NCBI GenBank assembly: GCA_900544815.1
Contig: UQWT01000049.1
Coordinates: forward strand, 1-17,282
Length of the DNA: 17,282 bases
DNA from: an uncultured Bacteroidales bacterium
GTDB taxonomy: Bacteria > Bacteroidota > Bacteroidia > Bacteroidales > UBA932
Reading direction: 5' to 3'
In this document: positions 1 to 8,200 of the stretch, piece after piece
Numbering within the stretch: position 1 is the stretch's first letter
How the letters are laid out: every line of letters starts with the position of its first letter
Notes under the pieces: generated by a model
The model's input: the letters and a program-made list of their open reading frames with translations, nothing else
The model's database searches: none
What the model was told of the DNA's origin: nothing
Program-made: the position numbers and the translations under genes

Positions 1-28
1 AAACCCAGTCAGTGATAGTGTAAACCAT
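1..28 (-). CDS. Possible start of a divergent gene running off the left edge
   Basis: On the minus strand an ATG at 28-26 opens a frame that stays open to the window edge and reads MVYTITDWV. Nine codons are too few to recognise a family. A sequence one mismatch from the Bacteroidetes -7 box (TGATTTTG on the minus strand, 58-65) lies about 30 nt upstream. The position, divergent from rpsP, would suit a gene start, but chance explains it nearly as well. Confidence 0.2.
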
Positions 29-134
29 ATTAGTTAATCCGCTCTAAAAGTGTCAACCAAAATCAGGGAAGGTCAATATGATATTTATGCTCTTGGTTTT
101 TGAATCTGCCCCGTCTTTTGTGAAATTTATAATT

Positions 135-165
135 TTTGTATTAATGAATAAAAGGTGTATCTTTG
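135..165 (+). promoter_or_regulatory. rpsP-rimM promoter (Bacteroidetes sigma-ABfr type)
   Basis: TTTG at 135-138 and TATCTTTG at 158-165 are separated by 19 nt, which is the consensus -33/-7 arrangement (TTTG, 19-21 nt, TAnnTTTG) of Bacteroidota primary-sigma promoters. Transcription should start near 172, giving a leader of roughly 57 nt before the rpsP ATG. The leader begins with a palindromic TTCTCGAGAA at 174-183. Nothing else is recognised in 29-228. Confidence 0.85.
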
Positions 166-228
166 CAGACCTTTTCTCGAGAAGATAAGGAAGTTATTAA
201 TAATTAATCATTAAAACTCACTACAGTT

Positions 229-813
229 ATGCCTGTAAGAATAAGACTGGCTCGTCATGGTAAAAAGAACTATGCTTATTACCATATAGTTGTAGCCGAC
301 AGCAGAGCTCCACGTGATGGACGCTTTATTGAACTTTTGGGATCATACGATCCAAACACTAATCCTGCAAATATCATCATCAACTCAGACAAAGCAATTG
401 AGTGGATGGAGAATGGTGCACAACCATCTGATACTTGCAAAAGAATCCTTTCTGCAAAGGGTGTTCTTCTAAAGAAACATCTTAAAGGTGGCGTTAAGAA
501 GGGCGCTCTGACTCAGGAGCAGGCAGATGCAAAATTTGCTGCTTGGGTTGCTGAGAAAGAGGCTAAGATCAACAATAAGAAAGCTGCTTTGGCTCAGGGT
601 AAGGTAAATGCGCAGAAGAGCGCATTGGAGGCTGAGGCTAAGGTTAATGAGGAGAGAGCTGCTGCGATCGCAAAGAAAAAAGCAGAAGAGGCTGCCGCTA
701 AGGCTGCGGCTGAGGCTGCTGCAAGAGAGGAGGCAGAAGCTGCTGCAAAAGCTGCAGAAGAGGCTGCTGCCGCAAATGAGGCTCCCGCTGCTGAAGCACC
801 TGCAGAAGCATAA
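229..813 (+). CDS. rpsP: 30S ribosomal protein S16 with long Ala/Glu-rich tail
   Basis: This is small-subunit ribosomal protein S16, which binds 16S rRNA and helps assemble the 30S body. Residues 1 to about 85 form the S16 core: it opens MPVRIRLARHGKKNYAYYHIV, then has the DSRAPRDGRFIELLGSYDP segment and a later LSAKGVL stretch. The 194-aa product is more than twice the usual bacterial S16 length of about 80-90 aa. Residues about 95-194 are a low-complexity Ala/Glu/Lys extension, probably helical and ending in Ala/Pro repeats. Extended S16 tails are common in Bacteroidales, so this is probably native and not a fusion. It is the first gene after a strong promoter, and rimM follows 13 nt after the stop. 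Confidence 0.96.
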   Translation: MPVRIRLARHGKKNYAYYHIVVADSRAPRDGRFIELLGSYDPNTNPANIIINSDKAIEWMENGAQPSDTCKRILSAKGVLLKKHLKGGVKKGALTQEQADAKFAAWVAEKEAKINNKKAALAQGKVNAQKSALEAEAKVNEERAAAIAKKKAEEAAAKAAAEAAAREEAEAAAKAAEEAAAANEAPAAEAPAEA

Positions 814-826
814 ATGTGCGCAGGCT

Positions 827-1360
827 ATGACAAAGGCAGATATCATAAACCTTGATACGCTTTTTATTGTAGCACGTGTAGCAAAATCTTATCACACAGA
901 TGGAGAGGTTGTCATAAAGATAACTTCTCCATTTTTTGATTCTATAAAGAAAAAGGATCCACTATTCATTTTTTTTAACGGCTTGCCTGTCCCGTTTTTT
1001 ATCACGGAGATTGCAAAAAGAGGTAATAGTGGTGCAATTGTCAGATTATCAACTGTTAGAGATTTTGCCCATTCCGAAGAACTTGTTGGGAAGGATATAT
1101 ATATAGATTCCTTAAGGCTGCCAAAAAAGGCTCAAAGAGAGTTAGCTGCAGAAAATCTACATAAGACAATAGTAGGGTTTAAACTGTTTGACGAGAACAA
1201 CAACTATGTTGGAGAGATAACGGATTATATAGAGTACCCAAATAATTCATGTATAGAGGTATGTGGCACTTTACTGCCTCTGCATGAGGAACTTATTGTA
1301 GATATAGATATTGAAGGTGGTACAATTGGAATGAGGATTCCTGCAGGATTGTTACCGTAA
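827..1360 (+). CDS. rimM: Ribosome maturation factor RimM
   Basis: RimM binds ribosomal protein S19 and assists 30S head maturation and 16S rRNA processing. The 177-aa product has the usual family length. The N-terminal RimM barrel contains FIVARVAKSYHTDGEVVIK (residues 13-31), matching the family's G-x-HG-x-x-GEV pattern in relaxed form. The C-terminal PRC-barrel spans about 98-177 and ends with the typical P-x-x-x-E-x-I-x-x-ID segment (PLHEELIVDIDIEGG). The frame stays open upstream into rpsP, but that stretch only shadows the rpsP tail. The ATG at 827, 13 nt after the rpsP stop, gives a normal N-terminus. rpsP-rimM adjacency is conserved in bacteria. The gene ends 3 nt from the convergent gene at 1364, leaving no room for a private terminator. 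Confidence 0.93.
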   Translation: MTKADIINLDTLFIVARVAKSYHTDGEVVIKITSPFFDSIKKKDPLFIFFNGLPVPFFITEIAKRGNSGAIVRLSTVRDFAHSEELVGKDIYIDSLRLPKKAQRELAAENLHKTIVGFKLFDENNNYVGEITDYIEYPNNSCIEVCGTLLPLHEELIVDIDIEGGTIGMRIPAGLLP

Positions 1361-1363
1361 AAG

Positions 1364-2275
1364 CTATTTCGCAGACCTTTTGGCCTCTGCATCCTTTACG
1401 ATGGCAACCATAACGGAGTCGTTCATTTTTGTGTAAAACTGTTCGTAGGCGCTGTTGGCGGCATTTATAAGTGATATCCTGTAGAGATTGTATTCCGGCT
1501 CATCTCCGTTAAGGTATATGTTCATAACCTTTGTAGGGTATTCGTCTGCGTGCATCTTGTTCTGCCTGTGCCAATGTCTTAGCACATGGTTCTTCTCCTT
1601 GAAGGTAGGTAATGAGTCTATTTTTGACTTTATTCTGGCGCATTCCATATTGGTATGCTCAAGCACCATCTTTGAGAGTGTGTCAAACAGTTCAATGGAA
1701 CTTATCTTGCCACCCTGGCCGTCATCTATCTGTGCATACTCTATCCCTCCCTCTATAGAATCCTTTTTATCGAGGTAATTTGAGTATAATACTCCAACGC
1801 AAACAAGAAGGGACGCTACAAACAGGAGTATGACATAGAGCGCCCATCCGGCTCTCCGTGGAACTACAAGAGCATAATAATCGTTGTGTTTTACTATCCT
1901 TATTCCTTTCCCTGTAAAATTATCTGTATTGTTGCCTGCTGCATCTGATGTGGCTGTACTGCTGCTGTTATTGTACTGCTGTTCGTTGGCGTTTGGCAGA
2001 TTGTCCTGTGCTAATGTTATACTGTCTTTAAAGTCATCCCATCCTTTGTATCCTAAATATCTTGAGAGAAGTGATAGGGTGGATGTCCTGGTGCTTACAT
2101 TGCTCTGGATATAGTTGAAAAACCTTTTAAGGGTGGTTGGACTTATATATTCGTTGGTTGCCATCTTGACCTCTGAAGAGAGAAAATCGTAGTCGCCGGG
2201 AGAATCCATGGAACGGCCGGCCTTCTCTTTAATTGCTTTTTTTAGCGCGTCAATATGCAACTGCGAATTGTCCAT
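1364..2275 (-). CDS. Membrane-anchored protein with Bacteroidetes HTH-like N-domain, function unknown
   Basis: I do not recognise a named family. Residues about 1-90 resemble an N-terminal module common in Bacteroidota hypothetical proteins: a segment like EVKMATNEYISPTTLKRFF followed by TSTLSLLSRYLGYKGWDDF, which looks like a small helical, HTH-like DNA- or protein-binding unit. Residues 91-125 are a Ser/Asn-rich linker. One strong transmembrane segment (about 143-165) follows positively charged PRRAG, so the N-domain should be cytoplasmic and residues 170-303 periplasmic. The tail has no motif I can name. This layout resembles membrane-tethered signalling proteins. The gene is divergent from the TonB-receptor operon with 209 bp between start codons, so a regulatory link is possible but unproven. 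It is convergent with rimM. Confidence 0.75.
   Translation of the reverse strand: MDNSQLHIDALKKAIKEKAGRSMDSPGDYDFLSSEVKMATNEYISPTTLKRFFNYIQSNVSTRTSTLSLLSRYLGYKGWDDFKDSITLAQDNLPNANEQQYNNSSSTATSDAAGNNTDNFTGKGIRIVKHNDYYALVVPRRAGWALYVILLFVASLLVCVGVLYSNYLDKKDSIEGGIEYAQIDDGQGGKISSIELFDTLSKMVLEHTNMECARIKSKIDSLPTFKEKNHVLRHWHRQNKMHADEYPTKVMNIYLNGDEPEYNLYRISLINAANSAYEQFYTKMNDSVMVAIVKDAEAKRSAK
1371..1390. repeat. Short inverted repeat at the rimM / 1364 gene junction
   Basis: GCAGA (1371-1375) and TCTGC (1386-1390) pair, with CC/GG able to extend the stem around a TTTT loop. It lies inside the last codons of the minus-strand gene, 11 nt after the rimM stop. No U-tract follows on either strand, so it is at best a weak pause or transcript-end structure. 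Confidence 0.3.
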
Positions 2276-2314
2276 TGTTAAATTCAGATAAAAATTAGGG
2301 TTTTCAACCGGTCA

Positions 2315-2322
2315 CAAATATA
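2315..2322 (-). promoter_or_regulatory. Candidate -7 box for the 1364-2275 gene
   Basis: The minus strand reads TATATTTG, matching TAnnTTTG. It would start transcription near 2308, about 33 nt before the ATG at 2275. A TTG on the minus strand at 2347-2349 could be the -33 element, but its 24-nt spacing is longer than the usual 19-21. Confidence 0.45.
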
Positions 2323-2332
2323 CATATTAATC

Positions 2333-2391
2333 GGCATATAATACTGCAAGGAGTATAAATAATGCCTAAATGGCATATAATGGCATGTAAT
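2333..2391. repeat. Short direct and inverted repeats in the divergent promoter region
   Basis: The 10-mer GGCATATAAT occurs at 2333-2342 and 2372-2381, followed directly by a one-base variant GGCATGTAAT at 2382-2391. ATGCC (2362-2366) forms an inverted repeat with GGCAT (2372-2376) around 5 nt. The repeats sit between the divergent 1364-2275 gene and the TonB-receptor operon. Position and spacing fit an operator for a regulator of one or both genes; the binding protein is unknown. Confidence 0.45.
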
Positions 2392-2449
2392 GATAGTGCA
2401 GTGGTGCAATAAGTTAACGATATGTGTAGATGTTTTTGAACTTATTAGC

Positions 2450-2457
2450 TAATTTTG
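2450..2457 (+). promoter_or_regulatory. Candidate -7 box for the TonB-receptor operon
   Basis: TAATTTTG matches TAnnTTTG. Initiation would fall near 2464, about 20 nt before the ATG at 2485. No good TTTG exists at the expected -33 distance (a TTTG at 2435-2438 is too close), so the promoter may be weak or activator-dependent. Confidence 0.5.
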
Positions 2458-2484
2458 TAGTGCAAATAAATAATATTTAACTTA

Positions 2485-5277
2485 ATGAAAAGATTCTTTA
2501 TATTAATCGTGCTGACTCTTTTGTATTCGGCTTCTGCTTTGGCTCAAGGTGGTGCCAAATATACAGTAGAGGGTACAGTGAGTTTAAAGGAAACAGGAGA
2601 GATTATTCCCTTTGCACAGGTGGTCCTTAAAGAGACCAGCCAGTGGGCATTTACCAATGACAAAGGTGAATTTAAAATTACCGGAGTGTTTCCCGGCAAA
2701 TACACACTTTTTGTTTCGGCTATAGGTTATGTAGATTACAATCTTGTAATTAATATAAGCAGCGACATCAAGAACTTTAAAGTACAGATGTTGGAGGATA
2801 ACCTTGCATTGGAGGAGATTGTGGTTACAGCGGAGGCGGGTGAAACAATGAATTCGTCCAGCAAACTAAACAAAAGTGCTATTGAGCACCTGCAGGCTAC
2901 CAGTTTGAGCGACCTTATGCAGTTGGTTCCGGGAAATACCATATCCAACCCTCAGATGAGCAGCAAGCAGCGTATAACCATAAGAACCGCAGGTGTAAGT
3001 TCGTCATCAGATCTTAATAATGCCAGAGGTGTTGCTTATATGGTAAACGGCAACAGGGTGCAGAATGATGCCTCTCTCTCTATGGGCAATGATGTGAATG
3101 CAATGGATTTTAGAAGCTATTCACCTGAGAATATAGAATCTGTCGAGGTCCTTAAAGGTGTTGTTTCTGCGGAGTATGGAGACCTTACATCCGGAGCAGT
3201 TCTTGTTAAAACAAAGGCAGGCCGTACTCCATTGGAGGTTAAATTCAAGGCAGATCCATATCTTAAAGGTGCATCAATTAACAAAGGTTTCGGACTTGGC
3301 AAAGATAAAGGCTATATGAATTTGGATTTAGATTACGCCAATTACAATACAAAACTTGTCTCTACAACCAATATCCTGGACAGGGTTAACTTTGGTGTAA
3401 CATATTCAAATACGTTTAATCAAGACAACACACCTTTCAGATTGAATGTGAGGTTGACAGGTTCATATCTTGGTAACAATGTTACCTCAGATCCGGATTC
3501 AGGCAAGAATGACTATACAAAATCAGGTAAAAAGGATTTTAGTTTGGCTGCATACGGTATGTGGCAGCTTAACAAGAGCTGGATTACCACTCTTAACTAT
3601 AACCTATCTGCCAATTTTGGAGTTGAATATAACAGAGATTACACGGAGCTTTCACAGAGTCTGCTTCCCGATATTCATATCACAGAGGAGGGTATTCATG
3701 TTGGAACCATAACATCCGGCAGTGCAAAGCAGCTTAAGAAAGTGGAGGATATGCCTCTGTATCTTAACGCCAAACTTACAGCTCACCTTAATAAAAAGTA
3801 TAAAGGCACACTTTTCAACACCTTGTACGGTGTGGAGTGGAATACCAAAGGTAATGAGGGTAACGGTGAGTGGTACGAAGGGGATGTACCGCAGTATTTC
3901 AGGCATCAGCCGTACAGACATACTCCATACGCACATGATTTTAATGCTTTCCTTGAGCAGAAGGTGGTTATCCCTATAGGTAAGACATCGTTTGAGATGA
4001 GTGCCGGAGTACGTTTTACCAAGATGTTCTACAAACATTATGATCTTAAACCTATAGTTGATCCGCGTTTTAATGCCAAATATGAGATATTCAAAGGCAA
4101 CAAGAAGAATCTTGTGCGCAACTTTGCAATAAGGGGTGGTTGGGGATTGTTAGACAAATTGCCAAGTATGAATATGCTTTACGGTGGTGACACCTATTTG
4201 GATTACGATCTGTTCAGATATAATGAGACTAACTTCTCTATAATCCAGACATCCATAGACCATGAGATTAAAGACTATGACTTTAAGCCTACCAGAACAA
4301 GGAATATTGAACTTGGTTTCGATATGAACATAGGTGGTGTAAAATTGGGCGTTACATACTTTAATGAGTACCTTAAAAACGGTATAGAGAGTGCAAGACA
4401 CTATTTGGCAATGGATGTAAACAGATATGGTGCGGTAAACTATTCCGGTGCAGATCCAAGGTTTGTGGATGGCGTACTTTACATCAAGGATGCAGACGGT
4501 TTCTATGTTGAGCATACAGACTTTACAAGAACAACCGAGTTCAAGTCATCTAAATCTATTGTAAATAACAGAACTACAAAGAAATGGGGTATAGAGTACG
4601 ATATCAATTTTGGTAAGATACAGGCAATTAACACCAGTATTATTGCAAATGGTTCCTATGTGAAATCAGATGGAAGTTATTCCGGAACTTCAGAGTACTA
4701 TAATATAGGCCAAAGAGACCCTTTAGATGCAAAACAGGCTTTCCCTTACATTGCGATCTTTAACGGAAACAGCAGTGTGAGAAACGGTGTCCTGCAACAG
4801 AAATTCAATACAAACGTAAACTTTGTTACAAACATCCCTAAACTAAGAATGGTTCTTACCCTTACGATGCAGTGTATCTGGATGGACAAGCAGAGAAGCA
4901 ACTTGGACAATGCCTATACAACAGTTGAGAACGGCGTATATATAAAGGATCCGATAGCTTATATGGATGCAACAGGAACCGTAAGACCGTTTACAGATTA
5001 TTACACAACTACAGACAGCGCTCTCAAGATGAGATTGGGTATGATGAGAATAAGCGACAGCTTTGTATATAACTATCTTACAGCCTCTTTCAACCCATAT
5101 TTTATGGCAAACATAAGGGTGTCAAAGGAGATAGGCAAGTTTGCTGCAATTTCTTTCTATGCAAATAACTTTACAAATTCAAAACCGCTTATGAAGAGCA
5201 GTGCAAGACCTCACTTCAGCGGATATGTAAAGAATACAGACCTCTATTTTGGTGCGGAAATTAAAGTTACATTATAA
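2485..5277 (+). CDS. TonB-dependent outer-membrane receptor with carboxypeptidase-regulatory-like N-domain
   Basis: This is a 930-aa outer-membrane active transporter. It has a signal peptide (1-20, ending SASALA), a carboxypeptidase-D-regulatory-like beta domain (about 28-107, with FAQVVLKET and a GEFKITGVFPGKYTL segment), then EEIVVTAEAGE and a plug domain (about 125-248) ending in IESVEVLKGVVSAEYGDLTS. The remainder is a 22-strand-type barrel. It is shorter than most SusC receptors, and no SusD-like partner follows. Instead the next genes encode a DUF4876-like lipoprotein and a second barrel, so the substrate is probably not a classical SusCD glycan. The start codon gives a clean signal peptide and lies 28 nt after a TAnnTTTG box. 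It is the first gene of the cluster; 13 nt separate it from the next start. Confidence 0.92.
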   Translation: MKRFFILIVLTLLYSASALAQGGAKYTVEGTVSLKETGEIIPFAQVVLKETSQWAFTNDKGEFKITGVFPGKYTLFVSAIGYVDYNLVINISSDIKNFKVQMLEDNLALEEIVVTAEAGETMNSSSKLNKSAIEHLQATSLSDLMQLVPGNTISNPQMSSKQRITIRTAGVSSSSDLNNARGVAYMVNGNRVQNDASLSMGNDVNAMDFRSYSPENIESVEVLKGVVSAEYGDLTSGAVLVKTKAGRTPLEVKFKADPYLKGASINKGFGLGKDKGYMNLDLDYANYNTKLVSTTNILDRVNFGVTYSNTFNQDNTPFRLNVRLTGSYLGNNVTSDPDSGKNDYTKSGKKDFSLAAYGMWQLNKSWITTLNYNLSANFGVEYNRDYTELSQSLLPDIHITEEGIHVGTITSGSAKQLKKVEDMPLYLNAKLTAHLNKKYKGTLFNTLYGVEWNTKGNEGNGEWYEGDVPQYFRHQPYRHTPYAHDFNAFLEQKVVIPIGKTSFEMSAGVRFTKMFYKHYDLKPIVDPRFNAKYEIFKGNKKNLVRNFAIRGGWGLLDKLPSMNMLYGGDTYLDYDLFRYNETNFSIIQTSIDHEIKDYDFKPTRTRNIELGFDMNIGGVKLGVTYFNEYLKNGIESARHYLAMDVNRYGAVNYSGADPRFVDGVLYIKDADGFYVEHTDFTRTTEFKSSKSIVNNRTTKKWGIEYDINFGKIQAINTSIIANGSYVKSDGSYSGTSEYYNIGQRDPLDAKQAFPYIAIFNGNSSVRNGVLQQKFNTNVNFVTNIPKLRMVLTLTMQCIWMDKQRSNLDNAYTTVENGVYIKDPIAYMDATGTVRPFTDYYTTTDSALKMRLGMMRISDSFVYNYLTASFNPYFMANIRVSKEIGKFAAISFYANNFTNSKPLMKSSARPHFSGYVKNTDLYFGAEIKVTL

Positions 5278-5290
5278 ACAGATAAGGGAA

Positions 5291-6526
5291 ATGAAACGAT
5301 TATTATATATTTTGCTTGCAGTGTCCTCTCTTACATCCTGCCTTAAGGATGCAAAGGAGAAAGACTTTCGCGACGATGCCATAAGTGGCTCCATTACCGT
5401 GCAGATTGTTGCTCCGCAGGGGCAGTCTGTCAATATGGATGGAATGAATGTTATCTTCTCCGATGCATCGTCCGGACTAACATACGAGGCTGTTGCAGAT
5501 GCTTCCGGTAAGGCTACCGCCAGGGTTGCATACGGCAGCTATATAGCGTCAACCGAGTCAAAGATTGCCTTGTCGGGAGGCAAAACAGCCATTTACAACG
5601 GCTCTACAGAGAGAATTAAGGTTACTCCCGACAACAGTGTCGTAAGTGATTTCAATCTTAACCTTAACTACTCGCAAACCAGCCAGATAATAATTAAGGA
5701 GTTCTATTATACAGGTTGTATTAATCCGAAGACGGGAAAGAACTATACTCTTAAGGATACCTATTTCTCGCTGTACAATAATTCAGGAGATGTTGCATAT
5801 TTGGATTCTCTTTGTGTAGGTGTGGTATTTCCGTTTAACGCACCTCTTAACGGAGGCCTTTCCGATTGGGTAAAACCCGGCACCTCTGAGTTAAGGGATT
5901 CAATACCGGCTGCCTCTATGTCGTGGATGTTTAATGGTACAGGTAAAAGCATCGCTATTCAACCCGGAGAGGAGGTTATTGTATGTCTTAATGCTATTAA
6001 CCATATTCCAATCTGCAGTACATCAATAGATTTGAGCAACTCTAACTATTACGCAATGTACGATGCTGCAAATACTCCTGCCCAGTCTGCCCCGGTTCCC
6101 GGTGTGAAGACACTTGAGTGTTTCTGGAAGACCGGAACATCAAGAGCATTTGTAGTATCTATCTCAAGCCCTGCTCTATACATCTATACTATGGGCGGAA
6201 AGAGCAAGGAGCAGTTCATCTTGGATACAAAGGCCGTTAACCCTAACAGCCCCGGTAACAGGAATAATGACGTGCTACTTATAGACAAGAATCTTATTGT
6301 AGATGGAGTTGAGTGCCTTATCTCTTCAAGTCAGACAAAGAGACTGAGACCGGAGATAGACAACGGTTCTGTAATAATCAAAGAGGGTGGCGGAGCAGGT
6401 AAGAGCGTCCATAGAAAGATAGACGCAGAGGCTACTGCGGCAGCAGGGGGAAGGATTGTTTATCAGGATACAAATAATTCATCTAATGACTTTGAGGTTA
6501 GAGATATTCCTACACTTAAGAAATAG
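5291..6526 (+). CDS. DUF4876-like envelope lipoprotein
   Basis: This is a 411-aa predicted lipoprotein. A type II signal peptide ends in lipobox LTSC with the lipidated cysteine at residue 17. The following KDAKEKD is charged, compatible with surface export in Bacteroidota. Residues about 33-128 look like a carboxypeptidase-regulatory or Ig-like beta domain. Residues about 131-411 begin SQIIIKEFYYTGC and continue with KDTYFSLYNNSGDVAYLD, a lamin-tail-like beta pattern that I associate with the DUF4876 family. The frame is open a further 14 codons upstream, overlapping the receptor gene, but only the ATG at 5291 yields a lipoprotein signal. Flanked by a TonB receptor and a barrel, it probably captures or hands over the transported substrate. 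The family name comes from memory and is not searched. Confidence 0.82.
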   Translation: MKRLLYILLAVSSLTSCLKDAKEKDFRDDAISGSITVQIVAPQGQSVNMDGMNVIFSDASSGLTYEAVADASGKATARVAYGSYIASTESKIALSGGKTAIYNGSTERIKVTPDNSVVSDFNLNLNYSQTSQIIIKEFYYTGCINPKTGKNYTLKDTYFSLYNNSGDVAYLDSLCVGVVFPFNAPLNGGLSDWVKPGTSELRDSIPAASMSWMFNGTGKSIAIQPGEEVIVCLNAINHIPICSTSIDLSNSNYYAMYDAANTPAQSAPVPGVKTLECFWKTGTSRAFVVSISSPALYIYTMGGKSKEQFILDTKAVNPNSPGNRNNDVLLIDKNLIVDGVECLISSSQTKRLRPEIDNGSVIIKEGGGAGKSVHRKIDAEATAAAGGRIVYQDTNNSSNDFEVRDIPTLKK

Positions 6527-6535
6527 CAGACTATT

Positions 6536-8179
6536 ATGAACAATATAATAAAGAGATCATATATCGGTGCGATTGCGGCAATTTCAATGGGTGCAGTTCC
6601 CGCAACTCTAATTGCGCAGGAGGACAAAGATTTTAACGGCAAAGCATATTACAGCTTTGAACGTATTGAACAGACAGCTCCATGGCTCAAATCCGGCAAT
6701 GGTGCAGGGCTTATATTTAGTACAACCCCTATGAATTTCTCTGAGGCGGCACTGTATTACAATAATGTGAACGGAGATTACAGAAATTATAATCAGGCAA
6801 AATCTTCCAATAATTTTGGATTGGATACAAAATCCTATTCACATATAGGAAATGTCTATTTTTATGGTATGTTCAACTATGACAGGACAACTAAAAATGA
6901 ACAAAGTTGGCTTGGTACTGTTGACGAGAACTCAAACCTTGCCCCAATGACAGAGAATGTTCCCGGAAAGGTTGTTACCGAGCAGTATATACTGCAGGCC
7001 GGTGTCGGGTACAAGTTTTCAAACAATTTTGCAGTAGGATTTGATGTAAACTACAGAGATGCTTCTGCTGCAAAGAAGAAGGATGGACGAAACAAAAATA
7101 TCCTCTCAAACTTTACAGTATCTCCTGGAGTTGTATACAGCAGCAAGTATATTAATGCCGGAGCGAATTTCATCTACAGATACGATTCTGAAAAGGCGGA
7201 CTATACATATCTTGGCGATACCAAAGACAAAGAGTTGTACTATTTTGAAGGCCTGTTCTTCTATAGCGCTGTTAATGCCGGTGCAACGGGACTTGTTGAT
7301 TCAAGAAAATACGAAACCAATTATTATGGAGTAGGAGGGCAGGTTGAGTTGAAAGCCGGCGTTTTCTCATTCTATAATCAGTTTAGGTATATTACGGCCA
7401 AGCAGAATAATTTTGAGACATATAATTTTGCCAAGAATACCAATTCAGATGAGATAAGGGAGTATGATTATCAAGGTGTTTTCTCTGTAAAGTGCAAAAA
7501 AATAGATAATTATCTAAAGATTGGATTTAATAGCAACGAAAATGCGCTTAATGCCGTTATCAACAGTTACAGAGAGGTAGAGGGGGAGCAGAGCCAGTTT
7601 GACTGGTATAAAGAGGGGGAGGTTTTAAGATATATGGATAGCCGCAAGACCTATAGTGCAGAATACACGGGTGTAATAAAAAGGTCCGAAACCTTTGCAA
7701 ATGTCAGCTGGTGTTTGGGCTATTCACGTACAGATGTTGAGAAAGAACATAAATATTATCCTGCAGACTATACTCAGGATTATAAGTTGGACAGATATTA
7801 TGCCTCAATAGAGAAAAGTTTTATCTGCGGTGACAATAGCTTTATCAATATTGGTGTAAATGGCGGATATGTTAAGGGAAGCGGGAACTCTCTTACAGAG
7901 ACCAACCCTCTTGAAAGTTCATCTATAAGAATCCATAAGGAGCTGCTTGCAACAGATTACCTCTATAATGTAACAGATCATACCTATTTTGGAGGTAATA
8001 TAAAATACAGTTACATTGTAAATGCAGAGAAGGGATATACAGCATGGATCAAGGCAGGGTATCTCTACAGAAAGATGGGATCTAACGCAGAACTTTCAAA
8101 GGCGTTAAGCTCAGAGAATATTAGTTTTAACAAAGACAGCAGACAATATTTTAACGTAACAATAGGATTTAATTTCTAA
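6536..8179 (+). CDS. Outer-membrane beta-barrel protein, DUF6850-like
   Basis: This 547-aa protein has a probable signal peptide (1-28, ending ATLIAQ). Most of the rest consists of alternating aromatic and polar strands such as VNYRDASAA and YNQFRYITAK, and it ends YFNVTIGFNF. A terminal Phe with alternating hydrophobics is the usual barrel-assembly signal. There is no TonB plug or TonB box, so it is a plain barrel. Bacteroidota genomes often pair DUF4876 lipoproteins with a DUF6850 barrel, and gene order and length agree with that; the family assignment is by memory. It starts 9 nt after the lipoprotein stop, so translation is probably coupled. A porin-like or scaffold role beside the TonB receptor is inferred. 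Confidence 0.78.
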   Translation: MNNIIKRSYIGAIAAISMGAVPATLIAQEDKDFNGKAYYSFERIEQTAPWLKSGNGAGLIFSTTPMNFSEAALYYNNVNGDYRNYNQAKSSNNFGLDTKSYSHIGNVYFYGMFNYDRTTKNEQSWLGTVDENSNLAPMTENVPGKVVTEQYILQAGVGYKFSNNFAVGFDVNYRDASAAKKKDGRNKNILSNFTVSPGVVYSSKYINAGANFIYRYDSEKADYTYLGDTKDKELYYFEGLFFYSAVNAGATGLVDSRKYETNYYGVGGQVELKAGVFSFYNQFRYITAKQNNFETYNFAKNTNSDEIREYDYQGVFSVKCKKIDNYLKIGFNSNENALNAVINSYREVEGEQSQFDWYKEGEVLRYMDSRKTYSAEYTGVIKRSETFANVSWCLGYSRTDVEKEHKYYPADYTQDYKLDRYYASIEKSFICGDNSFINIGVNGGYVKGSGNSLTETNPLESSSIRIHKELLATDYLYNVTDHTYFGGNIKYSYIVNAEKGYTAWIKAGYLYRKMGSNAELSKALSSENISFNKDSRQYFNVTIGFNF

Positions 8180-8200
8180 AAACAATAATAAATACACTTA

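Noticed and set aside
661..813. Possible tandem repeat or recombination site in rpsP
   Set aside because: Repeated GCTGCNGAG-like units only reflect Ala/Glu codons in the S16 tail; no regular period is maintained.
608..826. Upstream extension of the rimM frame to an ATG at 608
   Set aside because: It is the Arg/Leu-rich shadow of the repetitive rpsP tail. ATG 827 gives a normal RimM N-terminus.
469..895. Cys/Ser- and Gln/Leu-rich minus-strand ORFs opposite rpsP
   Set aside because: Composition is the antisense of Ala/Glu/Lys repeats. No homology pattern or start signals.
3652..4515. Minus-strand ORFs inside the TonB receptor gene
   Set aside because: They lie fully inside a convincing 930-codon gene and show no domain features.
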